A DNA stretch of 64,000 nt from PALSA-1440 sp050011195 (GTDB lineage Bacteria > Verrucomicrobiota > Verrucomicrobiia > Limisphaerales > UBA8199). A program made the translations under genes and the position numbers. Below the pieces are notes generated by a model. It made no database searches. It was not told where the DNA came from and saw only the letters and a list, made by a program, of their open reading frames with translations. Below are positions 62,097 through 64,000 of this stretch, one piece after another; within the stretch, counting starts at the first letter, position 1, and each line of letters opens with the position of its first letter. The stretch is from assembly GCA_050011195.1 (NCBI GenBank), contig JBEKJO010000013.1, positions 1-64,000 on the forward strand, given 5' to 3'.

Positions 62097-62849
62097 TCAC
62101 CGCCGCGAAAGCACTTCCAGCAAGTAGCCCATTTCCTCCCGTACGTGCGCGGAATCCCCCACCGTGCCGGCAATCTCCTCCTTCACCAATTCCCGGAACC
62201 GCTTGCGCAGCCGGTGCAGCGTCACCCGCAGCGCCCCTTCGCTCATGCCGAGCTTCGCCGCGAGGTCGGCTTGCGATACCTCCTGCCTGTCGCCCGTGAG
62301 CCACGGCTTGAGCGCCGGAAACTGCTCCCCTTTCCCCGCCCCAGCCTGCTCGCGCCCGAGCCGGTCCAGCGCCCGGTCGAGCAACGTCACCGCCCACTCG
62401 CGGTCGAACTCCAGTTCCGGACTCGGCAGGCTCGCATCCGCGATCTCCAGGCCCGGCGAACTGTCCGTGCCGACGTCGAGCGAAATGGGCGCCTGTCCCC
62501 CGCCCCGTTTCAAACGGCCCTGCTCGTCATGCACATCCGCAAGGAAATGCTTCACCGCCCCCAAGAGAAAAAAGCGAAACCGCCCGCGCGCCGGGTTCAC
62601 CTGCCCCAGCCCGGCCCGCGCCAGCAGCCGGGCGAAGAACTCCTGCGTCAGGTCGCGGGCCGCTTCCTCGCTCGGAGCCGCCCGCCGCATCAGGACGAAC
62701 ACCGGCGTGTAATACGCGGCGCACAAGTCGCTCAGGGCCTGTCGCGCCTCCGGCGAATCCCCCCGGGTCGCCAGCACCTGCGTCCATTGCGTCGTGACGA
62801 AGATGCCGCGGGATTGGGAACTTGCCGGAGTTGTGGGCAGGTCAGGCAT
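62097..62849 (-). CDS. ECF-type RNA polymerase sigma factor
   Basis: The 250-residue protein has region 2 (LCAAYYTPVFVLMRRAAPSE, AARDLTQEFFARLLARAGLG) and region 4 (VSQADLAAKLGMSEGALRVT, LHRLRKRFRELVKEEIAGTV), with a long linker. The tail after region 4 and the sequence style fit the group of ECF factors that in planctomycetes and verrucomicrobia are usually encoded next to a Ser/Thr kinase. No kinase or anti-sigma gene is adjacent here. The ATG at 62849 is preferred. Confidence 0.88.
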   Translation of the reverse strand: MPDLPTTPASSQSRGIFVTTQWTQVLATRGDSPEARQALSDLCAAYYTPVFVLMRRAAPSEEAARDLTQEFFARLLARAGLGQVNPARGRFRFFLLGAVKHFLADVHDEQGRLKRGGGQAPISLDVGTDSSPGLEIADASLPSPELEFDREWAVTLLDRALDRLGREQAGAGKGEQFPALKPWLTGDRQEVSQADLAAKLGMSEGALRVTLHRLRKRFRELVKEEIAGTVGDSAHVREEMGYLLEVLSRR

Positions 62850-62958
62850 CACCTTTTGTGAGCTGGCAACACAGTTGTCCCGTCCTGACTGCTTAAGATA
62901 ACCATCTTGTCGTCGTAAATACTGACAACCTTGTTGCTCTCGACCACAACCGTGCCAT

Positions 62959-63438
62959 TTAGCCCAGAGCCGGGCCGCCATTCGGTGAAGCGCTGGGTTC
63001 GGCGCGGCTTATGTTCTCAGGGATCTTCTTGCCCATGCTGATGCGTTGCTCCGTTTGATAGCCAAGCTTTCGATAAAAGGCCTCCACCGCCTCATTGCCC
63101 TGCATGATCTGGAGGTTGATCTTCGAGCATCCCAGGAGCTTGAGGTGTTCCTCAGCGTGGCGCACCAGCCGAGATCCCACACCTCGCCTGCGATATTCCG
63201 GCAGGACGGCCAGAGAATATATCCAGCCGCGGTGCCCGTCGTATCCAGCCATCACGCTGCCAACAACGGTTCCCTCGGCCTCCGCTACGAAGAAAAGCCC
63301 GTCGCCCACTGCGAGCTTCTTGTCGATCACGAATTGCGGAGCGTTGTGGGGGCTTTCATACGCAAAAACGCGCTGCCACAACCCCACAACCTGGGTCCGG
63401 TGGGCTCGGGCTTCAAACTGACGTATTCTCTCGTTCAT
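62959..63438 (-). CDS. GNAT family N-acetyltransferase
   Basis: This 159-residue single GNAT domain has motif A (SLAVLPEYRRRGVGSRLVRH), motif B (NLQIMQGNEAVEAFYRKLGY) and the N-terminal strand pair. It resembles YpeA-type acetyltransferases. It transfers acetyl from acetyl-CoA to an unknown amine. The ATG at 63438, after GAGGT, is the family-consistent start. The upstream frame is not related. Confidence 0.92.
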   Translation of the reverse strand: MNERIRQFEARAHRTQVVGLWQRVFAYESPHNAPQFVIDKKLAVGDGLFFVAEAEGTVVGSVMAGYDGHRGWIYSLAVLPEYRRRGVGSRLVRHAEEHLKLLGCSKINLQIMQGNEAVEAFYRKLGYQTEQRISMGKKIPENISRAEPSASPNGGPALG

Positions 63439-63614
63439 CGGACCTCGCTCGCGCCGAACTGTGATTATGCGACGGCTGGTTCGTTTATTACAAGCCCTCA
63501 AGCCAAGCTCCGTCAAGCCAAGCTCCGACGAAGCCAGAAAGCAGCGAATGTCTCGCATCTGCCGAAAACGGAAGGGGCGGCGGCTGTTGGCTGAAGCGAA
63601 CTGGTTCGGCGTGC

Positions 63615-64000
63615 TCAATGTGGCCTCACCACCAGATTTATCACTATATCGCGCATCGGCAGCCAGGCGGCAATAATCGTTGGAACCATGACAAAGATCA
63701 AAACCATCATCGTGACCGCAAAGAAACCAACCCAGGACTTGCGCGTGTCGTTCTTGCTGAACCAAACGTAAACGCAGTAGCCCAGAGCCAAAACAGGCAG
63801 CACCAATAGCAGTGGCCTCAGGCTCAGACAAAACCGAGTCAATCCTGGCAACTGATGTTCATCTATGAGAACGGGAGTCAGTGTCAACATCCACGACAGC
63901 CACAAACACGTGATGCCGAAAACCGCTGCAATGAGTCCATGAATCAACTTGTTAATAAAGTTCTCTTTCTCTGCTGGTTTGACAGCTCTGGACGGAATAC
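63615..64000 (-). CDS. Membrane protein, partial (runs off right edge)
   Basis: The reading frame is open to the window edge: before the nominal TTG at 63947 the codons continue as RAVKPAEKENFINKL. The visible part has three hydrophobic segments (LIAAVFGITCLWLSWMLTL, LLLVLPVLALGYCVYVWF, SWVGFFAVTMMVLIFVMVPT) and ends INLVVRPH. I do not recognise a family. The 5' part lies beyond the window. Confidence 0.65.
   Translation of the reverse strand, partial: IPSRAVKPAEKENFINKLIHGLIAAVFGITCLWLSWMLTLTPVLIDEHQLPGLTRFCLSLRPLLLVLPVLALGYCVYVWFSKNDTRKSWVGFFAVTMMVLIFVMVPTIIAAWLPMRDIVINLVVRPH

Overview
The window is GC-rich chromosomal DNA from what is probably a verrucomicrobial bacterium, of the Pedosphaera/Limisphaera kind. 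The evidence is indirect: a futalosine-pathway menaquinone gene (mqnD), a DUF5060/DUF4038-type glycosidase, a Tat-exported Gfo/Idh oxidoreductase, a planctomycete/verrucomicrobial-style ECF sigma factor, and intergenic DNA full of palindromes and short 'word' repeats. No rRNA is present, so the assignment is inference.

Layout. 0.9-10.6 kb: secA, a secreted GH99-like protein, a YjbQ enzyme, two oxidoreductases, an orphan ABC ATPase and dnaA. 10.6-16.6 kb: a possible oriC beside dnaA, glnB, a candidate promoter-to-terminator small RNA, a broken SGNH hydrolase, and small metabolic genes (dipeptide epimerase, cupin, SMUG-type glycosylase, lipoprotein). 16.78-25.95 kb: an integrated element in a tRNA-Lys(CTT) gene. 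It has a tyrosine integrase, an AlpA-like factor, a DnaB/RepA-like ATPase, an iteron-like array, a terminase-small-subunit-like protein and an HK97-type protease/capsid fusion, but no recognisable portal, large terminase or tail genes. It looks like a capsid-encoding satellite. Matching arm-type sites lie at both ends. 26-34.7 kb: a Ser/Gly-rich surface protein with a DUF350 partner, a sugar kinase, a secreted glycosidase, and a gene-poor patch holding pieces of defence or toxin-antitoxin genes (AlbA_2 protein, truncated TIR fused to a nucleotidyltransferase, a second nucleotidyltransferase unit).

34.9-43.4 kb is the most interesting chromosomal locus. It is a seven-gene co-directional cluster: secreted vWA protein, PspA/IM30-like coiled coil, membrane-anchored solute-binding protein fused to an OmpA peptidoglycan-binding domain, ABC permease, ABC ATPase, membrane-anchored coiled-coil protein, and a large two-module AAA ATPase. 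I read it as an envelope-stress or envelope-integrity machine, not a simple nutrient importer.

43.4-64 kb: a zinc-ribbon/SAP protein abutting a methyltransferase remnant, a SAM hydroxide adenosyltransferase gene invaded by a palindrome, an envelope/proteostasis set (DnaJ-like, HPF-like, HtrA), a DCC-thioredoxin/lipase-maturation-factor fusion, a HEAT-repeat protein, mqnD, infA, an RRM protein, an HD hydrolase, thiM, a deoxyribosyltransferase-like protein, an ECF sigma factor, a GNAT and a membrane protein that runs off the right edge.

Repeats recur throughout. At least three palindromic families are inserted inside or at the edges of reading frames, and several families of 6-14-base tandem repeats fill intergenic gaps.
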